From: Massilia sp.
GTDB taxonomy: Bacteria > Pseudomonadota > Gammaproteobacteria > Burkholderiales > Burkholderiaceae_D
Length of the DNA: 8,498 nucleotides
Reading direction: 5' to 3'
Assembly: GCA_003484545.1 (NCBI GenBank)
Contig: DNCF01000466.1
Span: 1-8,498 of the forward strand
Shown: positions 1 to 7,287 of the stretch, in pieces
Layout: the number at the start of each line of letters is the position of its first letter
Numbering within the stretch: the first letter of the stretch is position 1
Made by a program: the position numbers and the translations under genes
Notes under the pieces: generated by a model
What the model saw: only the letters and a program-made list of their open reading frames with translations
Told to the model about the DNA's origin: nothing
The model's database searches: none

Positions 1-657
1 GTCGGGCGCGCTCGGCAGCTGGTCGATGACCGCCGCGATCGCTTCCGCGCTCACATGGCCGGGGCGCAGCAGCACCGGACCGTGGGTCGCCAGGCGCGAC
101 AAATCGACGATGGTCGATTCGATCCCGACCTGGGCGGCGCCGCCGTCGAGCACCATGGCGACCGAGCCGTCGGCGCCGAATTCGTCGCGCACGTGCTGGG
201 CCAGGGTCGGGCTGACGTGCCCGAACTTGTTCGCCGAAGGCGCGGCTACCCCGCCCTGTCCGCCCTTGAAGGCGCGCAGCAGAGCGATGGCCACCGGGTG
301 CGCGGGGCAGCGCAGGCCGACCGTGTCCTGGCCGCCGCTGACGGCATCGGGAATGTTCGGCGCGCGCTTGAGGATCATGGTCAGCGGACCGGGCCAGAAG
401 GCCTCGGCCAGCGCATGCGCCTGCGGCGGAATCTCGCAAGCCCAGTGGGCGATATCGGCTTCGGGCGCCAGGTGCACGATCACCGGGTGGTCCTGCGGGC
501 GGCCCTTGGCGGCGTAGATCGCGGCGACCGCAGCCGGGTTCTCGGCATCGGCCCCGAGGCCGTAGACGGTCTCGGTCGGGAAGGCGACCAGCTGGCCCGC
601 TTCGAGCGCGCGCGCGCCCTCGGCGATGGCGGCCTGGTCGATCGTTGCTTCGTTCAT
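1..657 (-). CDS. tsaC: Threonylcarbamoyl-AMP synthase, Sua5/YrdC/TsaC family (3' end outside window)
   Basis: Reading from the ATG at 657 gives 219 codons with no stop, so the C-terminus lies beyond the left edge. The family makes L-threonylcarbamoyl-AMP from threonine, bicarbonate and ATP in the cytoplasm; TsaBDE-type partners then transfer the group to A37 of ANN-decoding tRNAs (t6A). Visible YrdC-domain signatures are FPTETVYGLGADA (residues 26-38), KGRPQDHPVIVHL (51-63), WPGPLT (88-93), VGLRCP (113-118), APSAN (139-143), ESTIVD (180-185) and LRPG (197-200). The YrdC fold is therefore essentially complete. Short TsaC proteins are about 190-210 aa; having no stop after 219 codons favours the longer Sua5 form with an extra C-terminal domain, but this cannot be confirmed here. 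The start is 2 nt after the purK stop (TGA GC ATG), so it is probably translationally coupled to purK as the last visible gene of the purine operon. Family assignment is very secure; the long or short subtype is not. Confidence 0.93.
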   Translation of the reverse strand, partial: MNEATIDQAAIAEGARALEAGQLVAFPTETVYGLGADAENPAAVAAIYAAKGRPQDHPVIVHLAPEADIAHWACEIPPQAHALAEAFWPGPLTMILKRAPNIPDAVSGGQDTVGLRCPAHPVAIALLRAFKGGQGGVAAPSANKFGHVSPTLAQHVRDEFGADGSVAMVLDGGAAQVGIESTIVDLSRLATHGPVLLRPGHVSAEAIAAVIDQLPSAPD

Positions 658-659
658 GC

Positions 660-1862
660 TCACGGCGCGATCCCCAGGATGGCGCAGGCCGCGCGCAGTT
701 GTTCCTGCGCCTCGGCCAGGGTCGGCGCCACAAACGTCACGTGGCCCATCTTTCGCCCGCGGCGCGGGTCGTCCTTGCCGTACAGGTGCAGGAAGGCGCC
801 CGGCAGCGCCAGCACGTGGTCCCAGGCGGGCTCGCGCGGCTTGGCGTCCGCGCTGTCGCCATCGAACCAGACGTCGCCCAGGATGTTGAGCATCACGGCC
901 GGCGAATGCTGGCGACAATCGCCCAGCGGCAGTCTCGCCATCGCCCGCACCTGCTGGGCGAACTGGCTGGTGACGCAGGCGTCGATCGTGTAGTGGCCGC
1001 TGTTGTGCGGACGCGGCGCCATCTCGTTGACGACCAGCGAACCGTCTTCCAGCACGAAGAACTCGATGCAGAGCACGCCCACGTAGCCCAGCTGGGCCAC
1101 AATGGCGCGCGCCGCGTCCTGCGCCTTGCGCGCGCATTCGCTCGAGACGTTCGGGCCCGGCACGGTGGTGGTGAACAGGATGCCGTCGCGGTGCACGTTC
1201 TCGGCGATCGGATAGACCACCGAGGCACCATCAACGCCGCGCGCGGTCAGCACCGACACCTCGTAGGCCAGCGGCAGCATTTTTTCCAGCAGGCAGGTCA
1301 CCTGCCCCATGGCCTCGAAGGCGGCGCGCACGTCCTCGCGGCTTTTGACACGCACCTGCCCCTTGCCGTCGTAGCCCATGCGCACGGTCTTCAGGATGCC
1401 CGGCAGCAGGTCGTCATCGATGGCCTCGATGTCTTCAAACGACGCGATCACCTTGTGCGGCGCCGGCATCACGCCCGATTGCGGCGCGCAGTCGACGAAG
1501 AAGCGCTTTTCCAGCACGCGGTCCTGGGCGATCGCCACGCAGTTGCCGGCCGGAGCGACGAAGCTGCCCTGGGCCAGCAAGTTCATGCTGTCGGCCGGGA
1601 CGTTCTCGAATTCGGTGGTGACGGCGCTGCACAGGGCCGCCAATTGGCCCAGCGCGACATTGTCGGTGTAGTCGGCGTTGACCAGGCGCTCGGCCACCTG
1701 CCCCGCGGGGCACTCAAGCGAGGGCTCGAGCACGGCGACCTTGTAGCCCATCGCCTGCGCGGCGTGGGCGAACATGCGGCCGAGCTGGCCGCCTCCCATC
1801 ACGCCCAGCCAGGTCGGCGGATTGGCGCGCGGGAGAAAGGGAGGATGCTGGGTATTACTCAT
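660..1862 (-). CDS. purK: N5-carboxyaminoimidazole ribonucleotide synthase (PurK)
   Basis: PurK is a cytoplasmic ATP-grasp enzyme that carboxylates AIR with bicarbonate and ATP to N5-CAIR in purine synthesis. The 400-aa protein has the dinucleotide-like N-terminal motif GVMGGGQLGRM (20-30), TTEFENVP (82-89), AQDRVLEKRF (112-121), the ATP-grasp loop GYDGKGQ (163-169), YPIAENVH (217-224), the metal/ATP site NEMAPRPHNSGH (279-290) and the C-terminal GRKMGHVTF segment. Length is slightly above the E. coli type because of an N-terminal extension of about 17 residues before the Rossmann strand. The first two possible codons are GTG (1865-1863) and ATG (1862-1860); I chose the ATG, a difference of one residue. 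Neither has a clear Shine-Dalgarno sequence, so translation may depend on coupling to purE, whose stop is 18 nt upstream. After the signature helix the protein reads TSQFAQQ (298-304), where many PurKs have Glu at the Ala position; all other core motifs look intact. Confidence 0.97.
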   Translation of the reverse strand: MSNTQHPPFLPRANPPTWLGVMGGGQLGRMFAHAAQAMGYKVAVLEPSLECPAGQVAERLVNADYTDNVALGQLAALCSAVTTEFENVPADSMNLLAQGSFVAPAGNCVAIAQDRVLEKRFFVDCAPQSGVMPAPHKVIASFEDIEAIDDDLLPGILKTVRMGYDGKGQVRVKSREDVRAAFEAMGQVTCLLEKMLPLAYEVSVLTARGVDGASVVYPIAENVHRDGILFTTTVPGPNVSSECARKAQDAARAIVAQLGYVGVLCIEFFVLEDGSLVVNEMAPRPHNSGHYTIDACVTSQFAQQVRAMARLPLGDCRQHSPAVMLNILGDVWFDGDSADAKPREPAWDHVLALPGAFLHLYGKDDPRRGRKMGHVTFVAPTLAEAQEQLRAACAILGIAP

Positions 1863-1880
1863 CACGATTCAAATGGGCTT

Positions 1881-2384
1881 TCAGACAGGCAGGACCATCG
1901 CCTGGGCGGCGGCGGTCTGGTCCTTGCGGAACTGCTCCAGCTTCGCGGCCAGGGCGTCGTCGTTGGCGGCGATCATCGCCACCGCCGTCAGCGCGGCGTT
2001 CGCGGCGCCGGCTTCGCCGATGGCGAAGGTCGACACCGGCACGCCTTTCGGCATCTGCACGATCGACAGCAAGGAATCCTCGCCGCGCAGGTACTTCGAG
2101 GGCACCGGCACGCCCAGCACCGGCACGATGGTCTTCGCCGCCACCATGCCCGGCAGGTGGGCCGCCCCACCGGCGCCGGCGATGATGGCGCGCAGGCCGC
2201 GCGAACGGGCGCTCTCGGCATATGCGAACATCTCGTCCGGCATGCGGTGCGCCGAGATCACCTGCGCCTCGAACGGCACGCCGAACTGTTTCAGCACGTC
2301 GACCGCGTTCTTCATCACGTCCCAGTCCGAGGACGAACCCATGATGACGCCGACCAGCGGCTTGTTCACTGCTTGTTCCGTCAT
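1881..2384 (-). CDS. purE: N5-CAIR mutase, class I PurE
   Basis: PurE catalyses the rearrangement of N5-CAIR to CAIR, directly following PurK. The 167-aa length fits class I (bacterial) PurE, which works as an octamer. Diagnostic motifs are MGSSSDW (15-21), ISAHRMP (43-49) carrying the family's catalytic His at 46, and AGAGGAAHLPGM (69-80), followed by the PSKYLRGEDSLLSIVQMP stretch and STFAIGEAGAANAAL typical of the class. The start is well supported: GAAGG lies 6 nt upstream, inside the last codons of purC, and the purC stop and this start are separated by a single base (TAA G ATG). This implies translational coupling with purC. Presence of both purE and purK means the bacterial two-step route is used instead of the single-enzyme class II PurE found in animals. 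Confidence 0.98.
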   Translation of the reverse strand: MTEQAVNKPLVGVIMGSSSDWDVMKNAVDVLKQFGVPFEAQVISAHRMPDEMFAYAESARSRGLRAIIAGAGGAAHLPGMVAAKTIVPVLGVPVPSKYLRGEDSLLSIVQMPKGVPVSTFAIGEAGAANAALTAVAMIAANDDALAAKLEQFRKDQTAAAQAMVLPV

Positions 2385-2385
2385 C

Positions 2386-3282
2386 TTATACCTTCAGCTT
2401 TTCGCCGGTCAGGCGTTCGATGGCTTCGAAATACTTGGCCTGGGTTTTCGCGATCACGTCCTGCGGCAGCGCCGGGGCCGGCGCGGTCTTGTTCCAGTCG
2501 CTCAGGGTTTCCAGGTAGTCGCGCACGAACTGCTTGTCGAAGGACGGCGGCGACATATCCGGCGCGTAGGAATCGGCCGGCCAGAAACGCGAGGAATCGG
2601 CGGTCAGGACTTCGTCCATCAGGTGCAGCACGCCGTTGTCGTCCAGGCCGAACTCGAACTTGGTGTCGGCGATGATGATGCCGCGGGTGGCGGCGTAGTC
2701 GGCGGCGGTCTTGTAGAGCTGGATCGAGACCTCGCGGATTTTATTCGCCAGTTCCGAACCGATGCGCTGCTCCATGTCGGCGAACGAGATGTTCTCGTCG
2801 TGCTCGCCGATGTCGGCTTTCGCGGCCGGGGTGAACAGCGGCTCCGGCAGTTTGTCGGCCTGGCGCAGGCCGGCGGGCAGTTCGATACCGCAGATCTTGC
2901 CGCTTTGCTGATAGTCCTTCCAGCCCGAGCCGATGATGTAGCCGCGCACGACGGCTTCGACCAGGATCGGTTTCAAGCGCTTGGCCACGACGGCGCGGCC
3001 GCGCACCTGCTCGACTTCCTCAGGTGCCACGACGCTCTCCGGCGCCACGCCGGTCAGGTGGTTCGGCACGATGTGGCCGAGTTTCTCGAACCAGAAGTCG
3101 CTCATCTGGTTCAGCACCATGCCCTTGCCGGGGATCGGCTCGTTCATGACGACGTCGAAGGCCGACAGGCGGTCGGTGGTGACGATCAGGATCTTGTCGT
3201 CGCCGACGGCGTAGTTGTCGCGCACTTTGCCGCGGCCGAGCAGTGGCAGGGACTGGATCGTGGATTGGTAGAGGCTGTTCAT
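2386..3282 (-). CDS. purC: SAICAR synthase (PurC)
   Basis: PurC ligates aspartate to CAIR with ATP, giving SAICAR, the step after PurE. The 298-aa protein is of the longer PurC form, longer than the roughly 237-aa E. coli enzyme. Motifs in order: GRGKVRDNY (16-24), the nucleotide-binding TTDRLSAFD (35-43), VVRGYIIGSGWKDYQ, EPLFTPAAKADIGEHDENIS, GIIIADTKFEFG, DEVLTADSSRFW and a KQFVRDYLE segment before the C-terminal helix. The start at 3282 gives the canonical N-terminus but has no recognisable Shine-Dalgarno sequence; the bases before it read TTGCCCTTCT. No in-frame alternative fits the family better. The gene leads the purine block, 118 nt after fba, with two hairpins in the gap, and is tightly joined to purE downstream. 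Confidence 0.98.
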   Translation of the reverse strand: MNSLYQSTIQSLPLLGRGKVRDNYAVGDDKILIVTTDRLSAFDVVMNEPIPGKGMVLNQMSDFWFEKLGHIVPNHLTGVAPESVVAPEEVEQVRGRAVVAKRLKPILVEAVVRGYIIGSGWKDYQQSGKICGIELPAGLRQADKLPEPLFTPAAKADIGEHDENISFADMEQRIGSELANKIREVSIQLYKTAADYAATRGIIIADTKFEFGLDDNGVLHLMDEVLTADSSRFWPADSYAPDMSPPSFDKQFVRDYLETLSDWNKTAPAPALPQDVIAKTQAKYFEAIERLTGEKLKV

Positions 3283-3303
3283 AGAAGGGCAATCAGGGGG
3301 TAC

Positions 3304-3332
3304 AAACTAAGCAGAAATCGGCAGGCCGGCAA
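3304..3332 (-). promoter_or_regulatory. Weak candidate purC promoter
   Basis: On the minus strand TTGCCG (3327-3332) and TAGTTT (3304-3309) are separated by 17 nt, matching four and three consensus bases. The -35 overlaps the second stem-loop, so the two readings compete. If real, the leader would be only about 15 nt, consistent with the absence of a Shine-Dalgarno sequence. Confidence 0.25.
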
Positions 3333-3347
3333 CAACGCCGCCCGCCG
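3319..3347 (-). other. Second stem-loop in the fba-purC gap
   Basis: The 29 nt fold into an 11-pair stem with one bulged G and one G-U pair around the loop GTTGTT. It lies 19 nt after the fba terminator hairpin and ends 36 nt before the purC ATG. ATTTCTGCTTAG follows, so the U-tract is poor. It may be the second half of a tandem terminator or a structure in the purC leader. Confidence 0.5.
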
Positions 3348-3358
3348 ATAAGACTGAT

Positions 3359-3386
3359 AAGAAACGCGGGCTGCCGCAGCAGCCCG
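3359..3386 (-). terminator. Hairpin after fba, probable terminator
   Basis: On the minus strand CGGGCTGC (3379-3386) pairs perfectly with GCAGCCCG (3367-3374) around the 4-nt loop TGCG. CGTTTCTT follows. The stem begins 14 nt after the fba stop. The stem is strong and the U-tract short, so it may terminate the glycolytic transcript only in part. Confidence 0.6.
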
Positions 3387-3400
3387 TTCCAAACGCAATA

Positions 3401-4465
3401 TTACTTGACGACTTGCGCCAGCTCGCCGGCCTTGTAACGCTCGGCCATCTTTTCCAGCGGGATCGGCTTGATCTTCGCGGCCATGCCTTCGCAGCCGAAG
3501 GACAGGTAGCGCGCCTTGCAGACTTCGGTCGCGGCTTCGCGCGCCGGCTTCAGGTAGTCGCGCGGGTCGAACTTCGACGGGTTCTGGAACATGTACTTGC
3601 GGATCGCGGCGGTCATGGCCAGGCGGATGTCGGTGTCGATGTTGATCTTGCGGACACCGTGCTTGATGCCTTCCTGGATCTCTTCGACCGGCACGCCGTA
3701 GGTCTCTTTCATGTCGCCGCCGAATTCGCGGATGATGGCCAGCAGTTCCTGCGGCACCGACGACGAGCCGTGCATCACCAGGTGGGTATTCGGGATGCGG
3801 GCGTGGATTTCCTTGATGCGGTCGATCGCCAGGATGTCGCCGGTCGGCTTGCGGGTGAATTTATAGGCGCCGTGCGAGGTGCCGATGGCGATCGCCAGGG
3901 CGTCGCACTGGGTCTTGGCCACGAAGTCGGCAGCCTGGTCGACGTCGGTCAGCAGCTGCTCGCGGGTCATGGTGCCGTCGGCGCCGTGACCGTCTTCCTT
4001 GTCGCCCTTCATCGTTTCCAGCGAACCGAGCACGCCCAGTTCGGCTTCCACGGTGACGCCGATCGAGTGCGCAAACTTCACGACCTCGCGCGACACTTCG
4101 ACGTTGTATTCGTAGGAAGCGACCGACTTGCCGTCGGCTTCGAGCGAACCGTCCATCATCACCGAGCTGAAGCCCGAACGGATCGCGGCCATGCAGACCG
4201 CCGGCGACTGGCCGTGGTCCTGGTGCATGACGACCGGGATGTGCGGATAGGCTTCGACGGCGGCGTCGATCAGGTGGCGCAGGAAGGCTTCGCCGGCGTA
4301 CTTGCGCGCGCCTGCGGAGGCCTGCATGATCACCGGCGAACCGGTGGCATCGGCCGCGGCCATGATAGCCTGCACCTGCTCCAGGTTGTTGACGTTAAAC
4401 GCCGGCAGGCCGTAGCCGTTTTCGGCGGCGTGGTCCAGCAATTGACGCAATGATACGAGTGCCAT
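3401..4465 (-). CDS. fba: Class II fructose-1,6-bisphosphate aldolase
   Basis: This is a zinc-dependent aldolase that reversibly splits fructose 1,6-bisphosphate into dihydroxyacetone phosphate and glyceraldehyde 3-phosphate. The 354-aa sequence resembles the CbbA/Fba subtype of proteobacteria (class IIB-like), not the E. coli FbaA type. Family motifs: PAFNVNNLEQ (21-30), VMHQDHG (79-85) with the catalytic Asp83 and zinc ligand His84, VEAELG (139-144), GTSHGAYKF (195-203) with zinc ligand His198, VMHGSSSVP (230-238) with zinc ligand His232, and the phosphate-binding NIDTD (275-279). The ATG at 4465 has TGGAG 8 nt upstream. It follows pyk by 57 nt, and a hairpin lies just after its stop. The enzyme can serve glycolysis or gluconeogenesis; the name CbbA in relatives reflects Calvin-cycle clusters, but no Calvin-cycle gene is seen here. 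Confidence 0.97.
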   Translation of the reverse strand: MALVSLRQLLDHAAENGYGLPAFNVNNLEQVQAIMAAADATGSPVIMQASAGARKYAGEAFLRHLIDAAVEAYPHIPVVMHQDHGQSPAVCMAAIRSGFSSVMMDGSLEADGKSVASYEYNVEVSREVVKFAHSIGVTVEAELGVLGSLETMKGDKEDGHGADGTMTREQLLTDVDQAADFVAKTQCDALAIAIGTSHGAYKFTRKPTGDILAIDRIKEIHARIPNTHLVMHGSSSVPQELLAIIREFGGDMKETYGVPVEEIQEGIKHGVRKINIDTDIRLAMTAAIRKYMFQNPSKFDPRDYLKPAREAATEVCKARYLSFGCEGMAAKIKPIPLEKMAERYKAGELAQVVK

Positions 4466-4482
4466 GGTTAGTACTCCAATAG

Positions 4483-4518
4483 AAAAAAACCTGTTCCTGG
4501 CTTCGACAACGCGAAGCC
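4483..4518 (-). terminator. Hairpin with distal T7 tract after pyk
   Basis: On the minus strand a 7-bp stem, GGCTTCG/CGAAGCC (4512-4518 with 4499-4505), has a 6-nt loop. It is followed by 9 nt and then seven T residues (4489-4483). The gap between stem and T-tract is long for an efficient intrinsic terminator. The fba ribosome site begins only a few bases after the T-tract, so read-through into fba is likely. Confidence 0.45.
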
Positions 4519-4522
4519 GCGA

Positions 4523-5986
4523 TTAATCCTTATAGGTCTCGCCCACGCGCACGATCTTGAGCGCGTTGGTGCCGCCGGCCTCGCCCATCGGCGAGCCCCA
4601 GGTCACGACGATGGTGTCGCCCGGGTTCACCATGCCCTCCTTGATCAGGAGCTCTTCCGCCTTGCGCAGCACGGCGTGGCTGCCGCCTTCCTGCAGCAGG
4701 TGGAATGCTCGCACGTTCCGGTACAGCGAAGCCTTGCGCTGCGTCGTTTGTGACGGGGTCAGGGCAAAAATCGGGGTGTCGATGTTATGTCGGCTCATCC
4801 ACAGCGCGGTCGAGCCCGATTCGGTCAGGGCGACGATCGCCTTCACCGCCAGGTGGTGCGCGGTGAACAGCGTGCCGTAGGCGATCGACTGGTCGATGCG
4901 GGTGAATTCCACGTTCAGGAAGTCCGCGTCGAGCTTGTTGTATTCCGATTGTTCCGCTTCGAGGCAGATCGCGGCCATCATCTCGACGGTCTCGACCGGG
5001 TACTTGCCCGATGCGGTCTCGGCCGAGGTCATGACGGCGTCGGTGCCGTCCAGCACGGCGTTGGCCACGTCCGACACTTCGGCGCGGGTCGGCACGGCGT
5101 TGACGATCATCGACTCCATCATCTGGGTCGCGGTGATCGCCAGTTTATTTGAGGCGCGCGCCATGCGGATCATGCGCTTTTGCAGCGCCGGCACGGCGGC
5201 GTTGCCCACCTCCACCGCGAGGTCGCCGCGCGCGACCATGATGCCGTCGGACGCGTCCAGGATTTCCTGCAGCACGGGGATGGCTTCGGCGCGCTCGATC
5301 TTGGCGATCATCATCGGCTTGTGGCCATACGGCTCGCCGGCGATGTTGGCCAGCTGGCGCGCCATTTCCATGTCGGTCGCGCTCTTCGGGAAGGAAATGG
5401 CGAGATAGTCGGCCTGGAAGCTCATCGCGGTCTTGATGTCTTCCATGTCCTTCGAGGTCAGGGCCGGCGCGGTCAGGCCGCCGCCCATGCGGTTGATGCC
5501 CTTGTTGTTCGACAGCTCGCCGCCGACCTTCACCGTGGTGCAGATCTCATGGCCGACGACCTTGTCGACGATCAGGACGATCAGGCCGTCGTTGAGCAGC
5601 AGCTTGTCGCCCGGCTTCACGTCGCGCGGCAGCGCCTTGTAGTCGAGACCGACACGTTCCTGGTTGCCCAGCTCGCCGTTCTCTCCCCACTTGGCGTCCA
5701 GGATGAACTTGTCGCCATTGTTCAGGAAGATCTTGCCCTCTTCAAATTTACCAACGCGGATCTTCGGACCTTGCATGTCGGCCATGATCGCCACTTCGGT
5801 GCCGCATTCGGCGGCGGCGCGGCGCACCAGCGCGGCGCGGTCGATGTGGTCCTGTGCCTTACCGTGCGAAAAGTTCAGGCGCACGACGTCGACGCCGGCG
5901 CGGATCATTTTCACGAGGATGTCGAAGTCGGTCGAGGCAGGGCCGATGGTGGCAACGATCTTGGTCGCGTTGTACAGAGGGCGCAT
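4523..5986 (-). CDS. pyk: Pyruvate kinase (type II, PykA-like)
   Basis: Pyruvate kinase transfers phosphate from phosphoenolpyruvate to ADP, giving pyruvate and ATP, the last step of glycolysis. The 487-aa protein has the full set of motifs: TKIVATIGPAS (8-18), RLNFSHG (36-42), MADMQGPKIRVG, KGINRMGGGLTAPALTSKD, ISFPKSATD, the active-site AKIERAEAI with the catalytic Lys, MVARGDLAVEVG, ATQMMESM and PTRAEVSDVANAVLDGTDA. MTSAETASGKYPVE replaces the SGETA of type I enzymes. The SAETA and KGIN.MGGGL patterns match E. coli PykA, the AMP/sugar-phosphate-activated type, instead of the FBP-activated PykF; allosteric behaviour is inferred only. The C-terminal regulatory domain is present. The ATG at 5986 has AAGGA 9 nt upstream. 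The gene follows pgk by 62 nt with a strong hairpin between them. Confidence 0.97.
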   Translation of the reverse strand: MRPLYNATKIVATIGPASTDFDILVKMIRAGVDVVRLNFSHGKAQDHIDRAALVRRAAAECGTEVAIMADMQGPKIRVGKFEEGKIFLNNGDKFILDAKWGENGELGNQERVGLDYKALPRDVKPGDKLLLNDGLIVLIVDKVVGHEICTTVKVGGELSNNKGINRMGGGLTAPALTSKDMEDIKTAMSFQADYLAISFPKSATDMEMARQLANIAGEPYGHKPMMIAKIERAEAIPVLQEILDASDGIMVARGDLAVEVGNAAVPALQKRMIRMARASNKLAITATQMMESMIVNAVPTRAEVSDVANAVLDGTDAVMTSAETASGKYPVETVEMMAAICLEAEQSEYNKLDADFLNVEFTRIDQSIAYGTLFTAHHLAVKAIVALTESGSTALWMSRHNIDTPIFALTPSQTTQRKASLYRNVRAFHLLQEGGSHAVLRKAEELLIKEGMVNPGDTIVVTWGSPMGEAGGTNALKIVRVGETYKD

Positions 5987-6006
5987 GTGCTGAAATCCTT
6001 GATTCT

Positions 6007-6038
6007 GAAAAGAGAAGCGCAGCCCCGGGGGCTGCGCT
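6007..6038 (-). terminator. Hairpin after pgk, possible partial terminator
   Basis: On the minus strand a perfect 9-bp stem (6030-6038 with 6016-6024) and 5-nt loop is followed by TCTCTTTTC. It sits 10 nt after the pgk stop and its stem ends 29 nt before the pyk ATG. It looks like an intrinsic terminator with an interrupted U-tract. The short distance to pyk suggests leaky termination or a stabilising 3' structure for the pgk message. Confidence 0.65.
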
Positions 6039-6048
6039 GTGTTACTCG

Positions 6049-7254
6049 TTACTGGGCCTTACGCTGGAGCAGGATCTCGACTGCCGGCAGGGTCTTCCCT
6101 TCGAGGAATTCGAGGAAGGCGCCGCCGCCGGTGGAGATATAGCCGATCTTGTCGCCGATGTTGTACTTGGCAATCGCCGCCAGGGTGTCGCCGCCGCCAG
6201 CGATCGAGAAGCCCTTCGAGTCGGCAATCGCCATCGCGAGCGTCTTGGTGCCTTCGGCGAACTGGTCGAACTCGAACACGCCGACCGGGCCGTTCCAGAC
6301 GATGGTGCCGGCCTTGGCCACCTGTTCGGCCAGCATGGCGGCGGTCTTCGGGCCGATGTCGAGGATCATGTCGTCGTCCGCCACATCCGCCACGTCCTTG
6401 ACGGTGGCAGCCGCGGTCGGGCTGAATTCCTTGGCGCAGACCACGTCCACGGGAATCGGCACCGAGGCGCCGCGCGCGCTCATCATGTCGATGATCGATT
6501 TCGCTTCATTGACCAGGTCGTTCTCCGCCAGCGACTTGCCGATGTTCAGGCCGACGGCCTTCATGAAGGTGTTGGCGATGCCGCCGCCGACGATCAGGTT
6601 GTCGACCTTGCCGGCCAGGCTCTGCAGGATCGACAGCTTGGTCGAGACCTTCGAGCCGGCGACGATCGCCAGCAGCGGACGCTGGGGCTGGCCCAGGGCC
6701 TTGCCCAGTGCGTCGAGTTCGGCGGCCAGTAGCGGACCGGCCGCGACGATTGGTGCATACTTTGCGATGCCGTGGGTGGTCGCTTCCGCGCGGTGGGCGG
6801 TGCCGAAGGCGTCGTTCACGTAGACGTCGCACAGCTTGGCCATCTTCTGGGCCAGCTCGTCCGAATTTTTCTTCTCGCCCTTGTTGACGCGGCAGTTTTC
6901 CAGCAGCACGACCTGGCCCGGCGCGACGTCGACACCATCGACCCAGTCCTGCTTCAGCTCGACCGGCAGGCCAAGCAGTTCGGACAGGCGCTTGCCGACC
7001 GGCGCCAGGCTGTCTTCCTGCTTGAATTCGCCCTCGGTCGGACGGCCCAGGTGCGAGGTCACCATCACGGCGGCGCCGGCCTTCAACGCGGCCTGGATCG
7101 CCGGGACCGAAGCGCGGATGCGCGTGTCTTCGGTGATGTTGCCGGCGTCATCCTGCGGCACGTTCAGGTCGGCGCGGATGAAGACACGCTTGTTTTTCAG
7201 CGCATCGCGGTCGATCAGGTCTTGCAAGCGGGTGAAACTGAGAACGGCGTCCAT
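6049..7254 (-). CDS. pgk: Phosphoglycerate kinase
   Basis: Pgk reversibly converts 1,3-bisphosphoglycerate and ADP to 3-phosphoglycerate and ATP in the cytoplasm. The 401-aa monomer is of normal length. The N-domain substrate-binding motifs are RADLNVP (28-34) and TSHLGRP (66-72), followed by LLENCRVNKGEKKN and VNDAFGTAHRAEA. The C-domain nucleotide motifs are AGSKVSTKL, VGGGIANTF, DIGPKT, WNGPVGVFEFD and IAGGGDTLAAI, ending in the YISTGGGAFLEFLEG block. LLENCRVNKGEKKN departs from the more widespread LLENVRFNKGEKKN; I recall this variant as common in betaproteobacteria. The ATG at 7254 gives a sensible N-terminus but has only a weak GAG as ribosome site. It begins 41 nt after azlD, and a -10-like element straddles the azlD end. 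It probably heads the glycolytic transcript. Confidence 0.98.
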   Translation of the reverse strand: MDAVLSFTRLQDLIDRDALKNKRVFIRADLNVPQDDAGNITEDTRIRASVPAIQAALKAGAAVMVTSHLGRPTEGEFKQEDSLAPVGKRLSELLGLPVELKQDWVDGVDVAPGQVVLLENCRVNKGEKKNSDELAQKMAKLCDVYVNDAFGTAHRAEATTHGIAKYAPIVAAGPLLAAELDALGKALGQPQRPLLAIVAGSKVSTKLSILQSLAGKVDNLIVGGGIANTFMKAVGLNIGKSLAENDLVNEAKSIIDMMSARGASVPIPVDVVCAKEFSPTAAATVKDVADVADDDMILDIGPKTAAMLAEQVAKAGTIVWNGPVGVFEFDQFAEGTKTLAMAIADSKGFSIAGGGDTLAAIAKYNIGDKIGYISTGGGAFLEFLEGKTLPAVEILLQRKAQ

Positions 7255-7287
7255 GGCGACTCAACAGTGAAATAGTGAAAAAACGTT

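Noticed and set aside
645..2675. 676-codon open frame on the plus strand, opposite purK, purE and part of purC
   Set aside because: It is entirely antisense to three securely identified genes. Its product is rich in His, Arg, Gly and Ala with no recognisable domain, as expected from GC-rich third-position bias.
1774..3351. 525-codon plus-strand open frame opposite purE and purC
   Set aside because: It is antisense to recognised genes, its composition is low in information, and no family motif is seen. It is a codon-bias shadow.
3283..3400. Possible purine riboswitch or PurR operator before purC
   Set aside because: I see no purine-riboswitch three-way-junction layout and no ACGCAAACGTTTGCGT-like operator. 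The two hairpins are explained more simply as terminator or leader structures.
3413..4453. 346-codon plus-strand open frame mirroring fba
   Set aside because: It is almost exactly coextensive with fba in the antisense frame, with a His/Arg/Val/Asp-rich product. It is a mirror artefact.
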